From: Pseudomonas sp. GM78
GTDB taxonomy: Bacteria; Pseudomonadota; Gammaproteobacteria; Pseudomonadales; Pseudomonadaceae
Assembly (NCBI RefSeq): GCF_000282475.1
Contig: NZ_AKJF01000056.1
Span: forward strand, 124,001 to 188,000
DNA: 64,000 nt
Reading direction: 5' to 3'
Shown here: piece after piece, positions 8,785 through 16,233 of the stretch
Numbering within the stretch: position 1 is the first letter of the stretch
Layout: the number at the start of each line of letters is the position of its first letter
The notes under the pieces: generated by a model
The model's input: the letters and a program-made list of their open reading frames with translations, nothing else
What the model was told of the DNA's origin: nothing
Database searches by the model: none
Position numbers and translations under genes: made by a program

Positions 8785-9258
8785 TCAACCGAGCGCCAAT
8801 CCTGCCTGTACTACCGACAGCAGATTGTTTTCAGTCAGCGCCACCGCATCCGGTCGCGGTGCGGCTTGCTCGATCGCTTGTAGCCACCAATGTGTTGCGC
8901 CGTGTTCGTCCACGGTGCGCAGCAGGGCCAGTTCATTGTCACTGGAGTGAATTTCGACACGTCCCTCGCCATCCGCCGTGAAGCGTTCAACGGGGTCGAA
9001 CGTGATGCTGTGGTGATTGCCGGTGATCACCAGTTGGTCGATGGCATAGTCGAAGGTGTCACCCTGCGGGTGGCTCTCGAACACGTGAGTGGGGTTGCGC
9101 CGCAGGACCAGGCCAGCCCCGGTCAATGGCTGCAACCAGGCCTCGATCCGGTGATACAGCTCGTTGACCTGGTCCGGCCAGCTGTCGATCGCCTGATCAA
9201 TAAGGCTGGTAGACCGGGTCTGTTTCAGTTTTGCGGCCAGATCGTCTGCCTTGCTCAT
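8785..9258 (-). CDS. Hypothetical protein conserved in Pseudomonas
   Basis: This 157-residue soluble protein starts MSKADDLAAKLKQ. The middle has a strand-rich part (HVFESHPQGDTFDYAIDQLVIT) that suggests a small beta-sheet domain. No catalytic motif, signal peptide or membrane segment is visible. A ribosome site (AGGGAAATGAA) precedes the ATG. I do not recognise the family. It is transcribed towards the RNase T2 gene and divergently from the diguanylate cyclase gene. Confidence 0.7.
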   Translation of the reverse strand: MSKADDLAAKLKQTRSTSLIDQAIDSWPDQVNELYHRIEAWLQPLTGAGLVLRRNPTHVFESHPQGDTFDYAIDQLVITGNHHSITFDPVERFTADGEGRVEIHSSDNELALLRTVDEHGATHWWLQAIEQAAPRPDAVALTENNLLSVVQAGLALG

Positions 9259-9432
9259 TTCATTTCCCTGTCATGGTGTAACACTTATCGTAGCTTCTTG
9301 AGGGTGATGTGGCTGTTGTCCTGCGTCATGGCGCTGACGATTCCCCCGGGTGCGGGGCAATCATTTGGCATCTGTTGCGCTTTTTACGTGGGTAACACCG
9401 TAAACTTGGCGCCCAAAACCAGGGGGCATGAG

Positions 9433-11040
9433 GTGTCGCTCGTGCCTTGTCCTTTCAGGGAGCGCTTTTTGCCAACACGCCTTGATGACCTGTACCACGC
9501 CCAGGGCGTTGCCTTGAAACGCATACCGCTGCGCAAGGCCGCGGTGTTGTTTATCGGCACGGTGTGCCTGTGCCTGTGCGCCTTGCTTTGCTTGCAACTG
9601 GAACAATCCCGGCGCCATGACTTGAGCCAGGCCCAGGTCGCTTCGTCGAACCTGACGCGGGCCATGGCACAACAGGCACAAGACACCTTCATGCAAGCCG
9701 ATCTGGTGCTGACCAGTCTGGTGGACTGGATTCAGGCCGACGGATCCGGCTCGGCCCAGCGTCCGCGCTTGCAGAAAACCTTCGCCCGGCGGGTGCAGGT
9801 GCTGGGGCAATTGCACGGCATCCTGTTGTTCGACCAGAAGGGCCAGTGGGTCGTCACCTCGTTTGAAGCACTGCCTCGCGGGAACGGCGTGGCGGATCGC
9901 GAATACTTCAAGTTTCACCAGCAGAACGTCTCAACCGTTGCGCACATCGGCCCGGCCATCCGCAGTCGGGAAAATGGCGAATGGATCATTCCGATCTCCA
10001 GGCGGGTCAATGACAGGAATGGCCAGTTCCAGGGGGTGTTGCTGGCCGGGATCAAGATGTCGTACTTCGAGCAGTTCTTCAAAAGCTTCAGCATCGACGA
10101 CAACGGCGCGATGTTCCTGGCATTGACCGATGGCACGTTGCTGGCCCGTCGGCCCTATGTGCAGGCGCAGATCGGTACGTCATTGGCCAAGGGGGAAATC
10201 TTTCAGAACCTGCTGCCCCGGGCGACTTCCGGCAACGCGATGTTCGCCTCCGAGATGGACTCGATTGTCCGCCTGCATGGCTATCGGCAGTTGGAGGCCT
10301 ACCCGCTGGTGGTCTCGGCGGCATCGTCCCGGGACTCGATCCTGGCGGACTGGTACGACACGGCGTTTCGCTCCAGCGCCATCGTCGTGCTGGTCATGCT
10401 GGGTATCGGGCTGATCGGCTGGGTGTTCATCCGTCAGGTGCGTGTGGGTGAACAGGTCGAGGCGGATTTGCGCCAGGCTCAGCAAGCGCTGGAGCTGATT
10501 GCCACCCACGACAGCCTGACCGGCCTGGCCAATCGCCGGTTGTTCGAGCGGGCCCTCGATATCGAATTCGGGCGCGGCGCCCGGCAGCACAGCCCGCTGA
10601 GCCTGATCATGCTCGATATCGATTTTTTCAAGCGTTACAACGACACCTACGGTCACGTGGTGGGTGATCACTGTCTGGCCGAGGTGGCACGCGCCATCAA
10701 AAGTTGTTGCCATCGCAAGGCCGATCTGGCGGTGCGATACGGTGGCGAAGAGTTTGCAGTGTTGCTACCTGACACCGATATCCAGGGCGCCATGAACCTT
10801 GCCGAACAGATTCGCCGCGCCGTCATGGGCAAGAACATCAGCCATACGGGTTCGCCCAGCGGATACGTGACTGTCAGCCTCGGTTGCTATTCGTTCGTGC
10901 CGACGGGGCGCGACAGCATGGAAGTGTTCATCCAGCGCGCGGATGCGGCGCTGTATCAGGCCAAGCATTCGGGCAGGAACCGTTCGGCGACATTGTCGAT
11001 GGAAGGCGTGGCCGAGGCACTGATGCGATCGGATCGTTGA
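9433..11040 (+). CDS. Membrane sensor diguanylate cyclase (dCACHE-like + GGDEF)
   Basis: The product of about 535 residues has one membrane segment near the N-terminus (AAVLFIGTVCLCLCALLCLQ), a periplasmic region of about 250 residues resembling a double-CACHE sensor (ILLFDQKGQWVVTSF, ADREYFKFHQ), a second membrane segment (IVVLVMLGIGLIGWVF) and a GGDEF domain. The catalytic signature is RYGGEEFAVLLPDT (GGEEF, active form), so it should make cyclic di-GMP in response to a small external ligand. There is no ATG at the start of this domain layout: GTG at 9433 follows AGGGGG, and TTG at 9469 follows AGGGAG. The start is uncertain between these two. Confidence 0.87.
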   Translation: MSLVPCPFRERFLPTRLDDLYHAQGVALKRIPLRKAAVLFIGTVCLCLCALLCLQLEQSRRHDLSQAQVASSNLTRAMAQQAQDTFMQADLVLTSLVDWIQADGSGSAQRPRLQKTFARRVQVLGQLHGILLFDQKGQWVVTSFEALPRGNGVADREYFKFHQQNVSTVAHIGPAIRSRENGEWIIPISRRVNDRNGQFQGVLLAGIKMSYFEQFFKSFSIDDNGAMFLALTDGTLLARRPYVQAQIGTSLAKGEIFQNLLPRATSGNAMFASEMDSIVRLHGYRQLEAYPLVVSAASSRDSILADWYDTAFRSSAIVVLVMLGIGLIGWVFIRQVRVGEQVEADLRQAQQALELIATHDSLTGLANRRLFERALDIEFGRGARQHSPLSLIMLDIDFFKRYNDTYGHVVGDHCLAEVARAIKSCCHRKADLAVRYGGEEFAVLLPDTDIQGAMNLAEQIRRAVMGKNISHTGSPSGYVTVSLGCYSFVPTGRDSMEVFIQRADAALYQAKHSGRNRSATLSMEGVAEALMRSDR

Positions 11041-11163
11041 CGCCGCGGTGCGACTGCCGATAGCCGATTGTCTGCCTGTCAGAACTTGTCCAATTGATCG
11101 TCTAGAGTTCCGATAGCTCTGCCGGTCCCGGCAGATCTCCCCATCGCACGGACGGTCGCCACT

Positions 11164-12570
11164 ATGTCGATAACCCAAGCTTTGACCTCCATTGCCCTTA
11201 TCGTTGTGTCCAGCGCGGTGTTTCCGCTGGTCAGTCAGGCGCAATCGAAAATAACCGCCCAAGAAGCGCATGCCATTGGCGTGGATGCCTACGTTTACTT
11301 TTACCCGCTGTTGACCATGGACATCACCCGCAAGCAATTTACCAACATCGAGCCGGGCAAGGAGTTCGGCAAAGGCCCGATGAACATGTTCGTGAGTGTG
11401 CCTGAGTACCCGCCTGCGAGTTTCAAAGGCGTGGTGCGGTCCAATTTTGACACGTTGTATTCCATCGCCTGGCTCGACCTGACCAAGGAACCGCTGGTCA
11501 TCGCCGCGCCGGACACCGCCGGGCGCTTCTACTTGCTGCCGATGCTCGACATGTGGAGTGACGTGTTCGCATCGCTGGGCTGGCGCACCACGGGAACCGG
11601 CGCCGCGCAGTTCCTGGTGACGCCACCGGGCTGGACCGGCACCGTGCCCGCGGGACTGAACCATCTGCCGGCGCCGACGCCCTTTGTCTGGGTGATCGGG
11701 CGAACCAAGACCGATGGCTCGGCGGACTACGCGGCGGTGCACAAGATCCAGGCCGGCTATACCGTGACGCCGTTGTCCCGGCTGGGCAAGGGCGCCGAGC
11801 CGGTCGCTGTCAAGATCGACCCGGCCGTGGACATGACGACCCCACCGAAAATCCAGGTCGACACGATGTCGGCGGCCGACTACTTCGCCTATGCCGCCGA
11901 ACTGCTCAAGGTGCATCCGGCCCACAGCACCGATCAGCCGCTGCTGGCGCAGATCAAGCGCATCGGCATCGAGCCGGGCAAGTCGTTCAGCATGGATGCC
12001 CTTGACCCTGAAGTAAGGGCAGCCCTGGAGACTGCGCCCAAGGACGCGCAAGCACTGATGACGTGGAAGGTGCCGACCCTTGCACGCGTGGTCAACGGCT
12101 GGTCGATGAACACCGACACCATGGGCGTCTACGGCAACTACTACCTCAAGCGCGCGATCGTGGCGCAGGTGGGGCTCGGCGCCAACTTGCCCGAAGACGC
12201 GATTTATCCGTTGAATATCGGCGATGCAGACGGCAAGCCCCTCGATGGTGCGCACAAGTACGTGCTGCATTTCCCCAAGGATGAGGCGCCTCCGGTGAAC
12301 GCCTTCTGGTCGATCACGCTGTACGACCCCGAAGGTTTCCAGGTGGGCAACGGGCTCAACCGTTTCGCGGTCAGCAGCTGGATGCCGTTCAAGAGCAACG
12401 CCGACGGTTCGCTGGACATCTACTTCCAGAATGAAAGCCCCGGCAAGGAGCTGGAAGCCAATTGGCTACCGGCGCCCAAAGGACCGTTCAACCTGACCAT
12501 GCGCTTGTACGGTCCGAAGGCCGAGGCATTGAACGGCAAGTGGAATCCGCCGGCGGTCAAGCAGATGTAG
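11164..12570 (+). CDS. DUF1254/DUF1214 exported protein
   Basis: The 468-residue protein has an N-terminal signal peptide (ALTSIALIVVSSAVFPLVSQA), an N-terminal DUF1254 region (AYVYFYPLLTMDITRKQF, RSNFDTLYSIAWLDL) and a C-terminal DUF1214 region (FPKDEAPPVNAFWSITLYD, NRFAVSSWMPF). Proteins of this pair of domains are widespread in proteobacteria and periplasmic by prediction; no biochemical role is established to my knowledge. The family call is firm, the function unknown. It is followed by a stem-loop at 12586-12614. Confidence 0.88.
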   Translation: MSITQALTSIALIVVSSAVFPLVSQAQSKITAQEAHAIGVDAYVYFYPLLTMDITRKQFTNIEPGKEFGKGPMNMFVSVPEYPPASFKGVVRSNFDTLYSIAWLDLTKEPLVIAAPDTAGRFYLLPMLDMWSDVFASLGWRTTGTGAAQFLVTPPGWTGTVPAGLNHLPAPTPFVWVIGRTKTDGSADYAAVHKIQAGYTVTPLSRLGKGAEPVAVKIDPAVDMTTPPKIQVDTMSAADYFAYAAELLKVHPAHSTDQPLLAQIKRIGIEPGKSFSMDALDPEVRAALETAPKDAQALMTWKVPTLARVVNGWSMNTDTMGVYGNYYLKRAIVAQVGLGANLPEDAIYPLNIGDADGKPLDGAHKYVLHFPKDEAPPVNAFWSITLYDPEGFQVGNGLNRFAVSSWMPFKSNADGSLDIYFQNESPGKELEANWLPAPKGPFNLTMRLYGPKAEALNGKWNPPAVKQM

Positions 12571-12585
12571 GTGCGGGCAATCGAG

Positions 12586-12614
12586 GCAGCCGACGATTGG
12601 ACGTCATCGGCTGC
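12586..12614. repeat. Stem-loop copy 1 flanking the DUF3892-like gene
   Basis: GCAGCCGA and TCGGCTGC form a perfect 8-bp stem around a 13-base loop. It lies 16 bases past the DUF1254 stop and has no T-run, so it is a weak terminator at best. A second copy with the same stem and spacing is at 13091-13119. Confidence 0.75.
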
Positions 12615-12777
12615 ATTGCCGGCAGGGTTCACCTGGTTACAGGTAACCTTTCCCAATACATGCGTTCGAGCGTATGGAAGCGCTGCATTTTATGATCTGC
12701 GGTTCACATGGATCGTTTGTTGCGGGTGTGATTCTGATGCGCGTGACAGGGATATTTTATTTAAAGGATTAAGCAGT

Positions 12778-13068
12778 ATGAGTCGTATGCAGTTTTACAT
12801 AGCCAAGACAAAGACAGATCGCAACAGCGGAAATATTCTCGCTGTTTTTGCCTGTGGGAGAGACGAAGCCCAATGGTGTTGGGTGCCCGTGGAGTTTGTG
12901 GTGCAGTTGATCAATCAGGGGGTGCCGTTCAATACACTGTTGAAGAGAAGTGACAATGATTATGTGAAGGGGGCCAGGATCGAAGTACATGACGAGTTTT
13001 TTTTACGAACAGTCGTCAATAATACCCCCGGAGATAGCCTGGAAAGTCTGCCGACAATCGTCGAATGA
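12778..13068 (+). CDS. DUF3892-like small protein
   Basis: The 96-residue protein starts MSRMQFYIAKTKTDRNSG. It has an AVFACGRDEAQWCWVPVEFV segment, an INQGVPFNTLL turn, and ends LRTVVNNTPGDSLESLP. This pattern (a basic beta-rich N-terminus, then LRT plus a D/N-x-L-x-S-L-P tail) is that of DUF3892 proteins, which have no established function. The open frame extends upstream to 12571, but the ATG at 12778 has AAAGGA before it. Local GC content is lower than in its neighbours, and the gene is flanked by two similar stem-loops. Confidence 0.68.
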   Translation: MSRMQFYIAKTKTDRNSGNILAVFACGRDEAQWCWVPVEFVVQLINQGVPFNTLLKRSDNDYVKGARIEVHDEFFLRTVVNNTPGDSLESLPTIVE

Positions 13069-13090
13069 GTCTAATGCACTGATGTTGCAA

Positions 13091-13119
13091 GCAGCCGACG
13101 GTGGATCATCATCGGCTGC
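13091..13119. repeat. Stem-loop copy 2 flanking the DUF3892-like gene
   Basis: GCAGCCGA at 13091-13098 pairs with TCGGCTGC at 13112-13119. The stem and spacing equal copy 1. It lies between two convergent genes and may serve as a shared terminator, though only a short T-run follows. Confidence 0.75.
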
Positions 13120-13129
13120 CTTTACGCGT

Positions 13130-13432
13130 TCAGCTGCCTGTCCCGCCGCCAGCCCCGCCGGTCCCACCGCCGGCTGCCCCGGTGCCGCCTCCGGCACCAG
13201 AGCCGCTGTTGCTGCCCGCACTTCCACTTGAAGAACCGGTTGCACCGCCGTCACCGGCGTTGCCGCCCGAGGGCGAGCTCGGCGTGTTGTCCGGTGGCAT
13301 GACTGGGCCGCTGGTTGCACCGGATTTAGTGCCTGCCTCATCAGCATCATCGCCGGAGGCGGCGAAGGTGGTCAGGGAGGCCGAGCACAGCAATCCAGCG
13401 AGAAGCAGCGAAATGATTCTGGTGTTCATCAT
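13130..13432 (-). CDS. Gly/Ser-rich exported peptide
   Basis: The 100-residue product has a signal peptide (ISLLLAGLLCSASLTTFA) and a mature part that is low-complexity: after an acidic patch (SGDDADEAG) it is mostly Gly, Ser, Ala and Thr with GGGTG repeats near the end. The ATG at 13432 has GGAG seven bases upstream, and a clear signal sequence supports a real gene. No domain is recognised. It may be a disordered periplasmic or cell-surface peptide. Confidence 0.6.
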   Translation of the reverse strand: MMNTRIISLLLAGLLCSASLTTFAASGDDADEAGTKSGATSGPVMPPDNTPSSPSGGNAGDGGATGSSSGSAGSNSGSGAGGGTGAAGGGTGGAGGGTGS

Positions 13433-13587
13433 GGTCCGTCTCCAAAAGATGAGTCGTTACCTGAAATTGGTGTGAAGGGCAGGGCGGTTGGTGCCAGCTG
13501 GATGACGAGTGGCAGGCTACAGTGGAGCGAACACCTGGCAGGCGGCGCGGTCACACCCAAGAGGCTCAGCCAGGCGGGACGGTAGTC

Positions 13588-14382
13588 ATGAAAAAGCTGC
13601 GAATCGCGACGTTCAACGTCAACGGCATGCGCGCCCGCCTGCCAAATCTGTTGGACTGGCTTGAACGTGAGCAACCGGACATCGCCTGCCTTCAGGAGCT
13701 CAAGTCGGTCGACAGTGCGTTTCCCGCCGCGCAGCTTGAGGCCGTCGGCTATGGGGCGATCTGGCAGGGGCAAGCGTCGTGGAACGGGGTGGCGATCCTG
13801 GCGCGGGATGCGCAGCCGCTGGAAAGCCGCCGAGGCCTGCCGGGCGATGCCGACGATAGTCACAGCCGGTACCTGGAAGCGGCCGTGCACGGGATTGTGG
13901 TGGGTTGCCTGTACTTGCCCAACGGCAACCCGCAACCGGGGCCGAAGTTCGATTACAAACTGGCCTGGTTCGAGCGCCTGATACGCTACGCGCAGGCGTT
14001 GCAGGGCAGTGAACATCCGGTGGTGCTGGCGGGTGACTACAACGTGGTTCCCACCGACCTCGACATCTATAACCCGCGCTCCTGGCTCAAGGATGCCTTG
14101 CTGCAACCCGAGAGCCGCGAGTGTTACCAGCGTCTGCTGGATCAGGGCTGGACCGATGCCGTGCGTCATTTGTATCCGCACGAGCGGGTCTACACCTTCT
14201 GGGACTACTTTCGCCAGCACTGGCAGAAGAACTCCGGGTTACGCATCGATCACCTGTTGATCAACCCGACCTTGAGTCCTTACCTGGAGGAGGCCGGTGT
14301 CGATGCCTGGGTGCGCAACGAACCCCATGCCAGCGATCATGCGCCCACCTGGATTCAATTGGGCTCGCGCAAGCGCCGTTGA
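13588..14382 (+). CDS. xth: Exodeoxyribonuclease III-type AP endonuclease
   Basis: The 264-residue protein belongs to the exonuclease III/APE1 family of the endonuclease-exonuclease-phosphatase fold. Conserved segments are RIATFNVNGMRARL (Asn), IACLQELKS (metal-binding Glu), LPNGNP (Tyr/Asn region), LAGDYNVVPTDLD (Asp/Asn) and NEPHASDHAPTWI (catalytic His). It should incise DNA at abasic sites during base-excision repair. The ATG at 13588 (MKKLRIATFN) is chosen because family members begin right at this strand; the frame opens earlier at 13522. Confidence 0.9.
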   Translation: MKKLRIATFNVNGMRARLPNLLDWLEREQPDIACLQELKSVDSAFPAAQLEAVGYGAIWQGQASWNGVAILARDAQPLESRRGLPGDADDSHSRYLEAAVHGIVVGCLYLPNGNPQPGPKFDYKLAWFERLIRYAQALQGSEHPVVLAGDYNVVPTDLDIYNPRSWLKDALLQPESRECYQRLLDQGWTDAVRHLYPHERVYTFWDYFRQHWQKNSGLRIDHLLINPTLSPYLEEAGVDAWVRNEPHASDHAPTWIQLGSRKRR

Positions 14383-14478
14383 TTGTTCTTGCCGGTCGAT
14401 TGGCTAAATCAATTGTCGGCCGTGCCCCTTCATCCCTTATACATAGCGTCCACAGCTTGCGTGCATAAGGATCAAGCG

Positions 14479-15306
14479 ATGAGCGAGCCACGTCTGACAA
14501 ACCCTGCTTCCTACCTGCAACGCCTGGGATTCGAAGCGCCCCCGGCGCCGACGCTTGAAACCTTGCGCCTGCTTCAATTGCGTCACACCGGTGCCTTTGC
14601 GTTTGAAAACCTCACCACCTTGGCGGGCGAGCCGGTGCACATCGACTTGGCGTCGATCGAGCAAAAGGTCCTGCGGGATGGGCGCGGCGGTTACTGCTAC
14701 GAACTCAACTATCTGTTTCTGACCTTGCTCCAGGCGCTCGGCTTCGACGCGCGGGGCATCAGCGGGCGCGTGGTCATGGGCCAGCCGGAGGGCGCCTGGA
14801 CCGCGCGTACGCACCGCTTGAGCCTGGTGACGCTCGATGGTGTGCGCTACATCACTGACGTCGGCTTTGGCGGCATGGTGCCCACCACACCGCTGTTGCT
14901 CGACAGCCTTGATGAGCAATTGACTCCGCATGAGCCGTATCGTATCGAGCAGCATGCCGACGGCTACACCCTTCGCGCCAAGGTCGCGAAAGAATGGCGC
15001 CCAATGTACATCTTCGACCTGCAGCGCCAGGAGGACATCGATTACACCGTCGGCAACTGGTATGTCTCAACCCACCCCGAATCATCGTTCGTTAAACAAC
15101 TGATGGTGGCCCGAACCGGGGAAGGGTGGCGACGTACCCTTAATAACGGCAGTTTTGCGGTACATCACATGGGGCAGGACAGTGAACGCCGGCAAGTGGC
15201 GGATGTAGAGGAGTTGATCGGCGTACTGGAGAGCGAGTTCGATATTCGCGTGCCCATGCATCCGACGTTGATGCGCACACTTGAACGATTGATAGCGCTG
15301 CAATAG
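14479..15306 (+). CDS. nat: Arylamine N-acetyltransferase
   Basis: The 275-residue protein has the Cys-His-Asp triad of this family: RGGYCYELN (Cys), TARTHRLSLV (His) and YITDVGFGG (Asp). It transfers acetyl from acetyl-CoA to arylamines, hydrazines or related xenobiotics in the cytoplasm. Length matches bacterial NATs (about 275-280). The ATG at 14479 follows AAGGAT; the frame opens upstream at 14383. It stands alone downstream of xth. Confidence 0.93.
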   Translation: MSEPRLTNPASYLQRLGFEAPPAPTLETLRLLQLRHTGAFAFENLTTLAGEPVHIDLASIEQKVLRDGRGGYCYELNYLFLTLLQALGFDARGISGRVVMGQPEGAWTARTHRLSLVTLDGVRYITDVGFGGMVPTTPLLLDSLDEQLTPHEPYRIEQHADGYTLRAKVAKEWRPMYIFDLQRQEDIDYTVGNWYVSTHPESSFVKQLMVARTGEGWRRTLNNGSFAVHHMGQDSERRQVADVEELIGVLESEFDIRVPMHPTLMRTLERLIALQ

Positions 15307-15369
15307 GCGGTTCATCGTGCACACAATAACGGTGCGGATTGGATCGGCCTGCCCCTTTTCCGTGCCTGA

Positions 15370-15693
15370 TCACGGCCGGGCTTCGGGCTCCATCACCCGC
15401 TGAATTTCGCTGAGGGCTTGCGCGAGCTTTTTTTCCAGGCTTTTCAACTCAGAGGCGGTGATCCCCTTTTTCAGGTGCCTGGCCGTACTGCTCTCTGCTT
15501 TGTCATGCCCGGTCAGCAACGCCCGACGCAGGGTGTTGTTGATCGCGGTCTGGTAACCGTAGCCCTCACTCTCTGCGAGCGCGCGTGCCGCCTCAATGAC
15601 GACGTCATCGAGCATGATGGTGATGCGTGTCTTGCCTTTGCCGGGGGCGATTGCCCCGCGCCTGGCATGGCTGAAGTCGTACTCGTCTTTCAT
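15370..15693 (-). CDS. brnA: BrnA-type antitoxin
   Basis: The 107-residue protein begins MKDEYDFSHARRG, has a ribbon-helix-helix-like core (TRITIMLDDVVIEAARA) and the GYGYQTAINNTLRRAL segment typical of BrnA. An extended C-terminal helix follows (SELKSLEKKLAQALSEIQRV). It should bind and neutralise BrnT and repress the operon. It starts 3 bases after the brnT stop, in the usual toxin-first order. Confidence 0.87.
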   Translation of the reverse strand: MKDEYDFSHARRGAIAPGKGKTRITIMLDDVVIEAARALAESEGYGYQTAINNTLRRALLTGHDKAESSTARHLKKGITASELKSLEKKLAQALSEIQRVMEPEARP

Positions 15694-15696
15694 TGG

Positions 15697-15978
15697 TCAA
15701 ACCTCCAGATACTGACGGCGCTCGTTCTTGCTGGCGAGGCGCGCGGAAATGATTCGAACGAAATTCGGGTCACGGTAGGTGTACGCCACGACCAGCAAAC
15801 GACCTTTGCCGTCCAGCCCCATGATGATCCAGCGTTGTTCATCATGGTGATCATCCTCAAGGGTCAGTGCCCGTTCATCATGGAACACTGGCTCCGTCTC
15901 AGCGAGGCTGATGCCCAGATGCTTGAGTTTGTTGGCTGCGTTCTTGGCCTTGTGGTATTGAATTTCGAATGGCTTCAT
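15697..15978 (-). CDS. brnT: BrnT-type ribonuclease toxin
   Basis: The 93-residue protein starts MKPFEIQYHKAKNAANKLKH and matches the BrnT pattern: HLGISLAE, VFHDERALTLED, RWIIMGLDGKGRLLVVAYTYRD, VRIISARLASKNERRQY. BrnT is a RelE-fold RNase that inhibits translation. The frame opens from a GTG at 16029, but family members start at the equivalent of 15978. The region just upstream is AT-rich and contains a short inverted repeat. Confidence 0.87.
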   Translation of the reverse strand: MKPFEIQYHKAKNAANKLKHLGISLAETEPVFHDERALTLEDDHHDEQRWIIMGLDGKGRLLVVAYTYRDPNFVRIISARLASKNERRQYLEV

Positions 15979-15983
15979 TATGC

Positions 15984-15998
15984 ATACTTTATATGTAT
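15984..15998. promoter_or_regulatory. Candidate brnTA promoter/operator
   Basis: Immediately upstream of brnT lies an AT-rich stretch, atactttatatgtat, with inverted ends ATAC and GTAT. On the minus strand it also offers a TATAAA-like -10. Autoregulation by the BrnT-BrnA complex is known for the family; assignment of this repeat as the operator is inference. Confidence 0.4.
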
Positions 15999-16124
15999 AT
16001 GGAAGACGGCGATCACTACCGGTGGTCACCAGGAATTCAAAAGACTAGTGGGCGCGGGAGAATGGGGCGGGCGGATGTATTGCAGGGTTTTTTTCAAGGT
16101 TGAGCGCGGTGGCACACAGTCTGC

Positions 16125-16140
16125 ATGAACGACCGTTCAT
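16125..16140. promoter_or_regulatory. Perfect palindrome, candidate TetR-type operator
   Basis: ATGAACG and CGTTCAT form a perfect 7-bp inverted repeat with a 2-base spacer. Size and sequence are like operators of TetR-family repressors. It lies 94 bases before the permease start. Confidence 0.5.
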
Positions 16141-16153
16141 AATTTGACTGGCA

Positions 16154-16167
16154 AGTTGTATACAACT
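16154..16167. promoter_or_regulatory. Perfect palindrome, candidate GntR/FadR-type operator
   Basis: AGTTGTATACAACT is a perfect 14-bp palindrome. The core TTGTATACAA resembles binding sites of FadR-subfamily GntR regulators, some of which control purine catabolism. It lies 67 bases upstream of the permease ATG, near where a promoter would be. Confidence 0.55.
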
Positions 16168-16233
16168 CTATAGACATTTGTCCTAGATCTTGAATACAGT
16201 GTGCGCATAACAAAAACCAGGGAACCCCCTAAC

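Noticed and set aside
10765-12270. A 501-codon minus-strand frame across the DGC and DUF1254 genes
   Set aside because: It overlaps two well-supported genes and has a composition typical of antisense reading.
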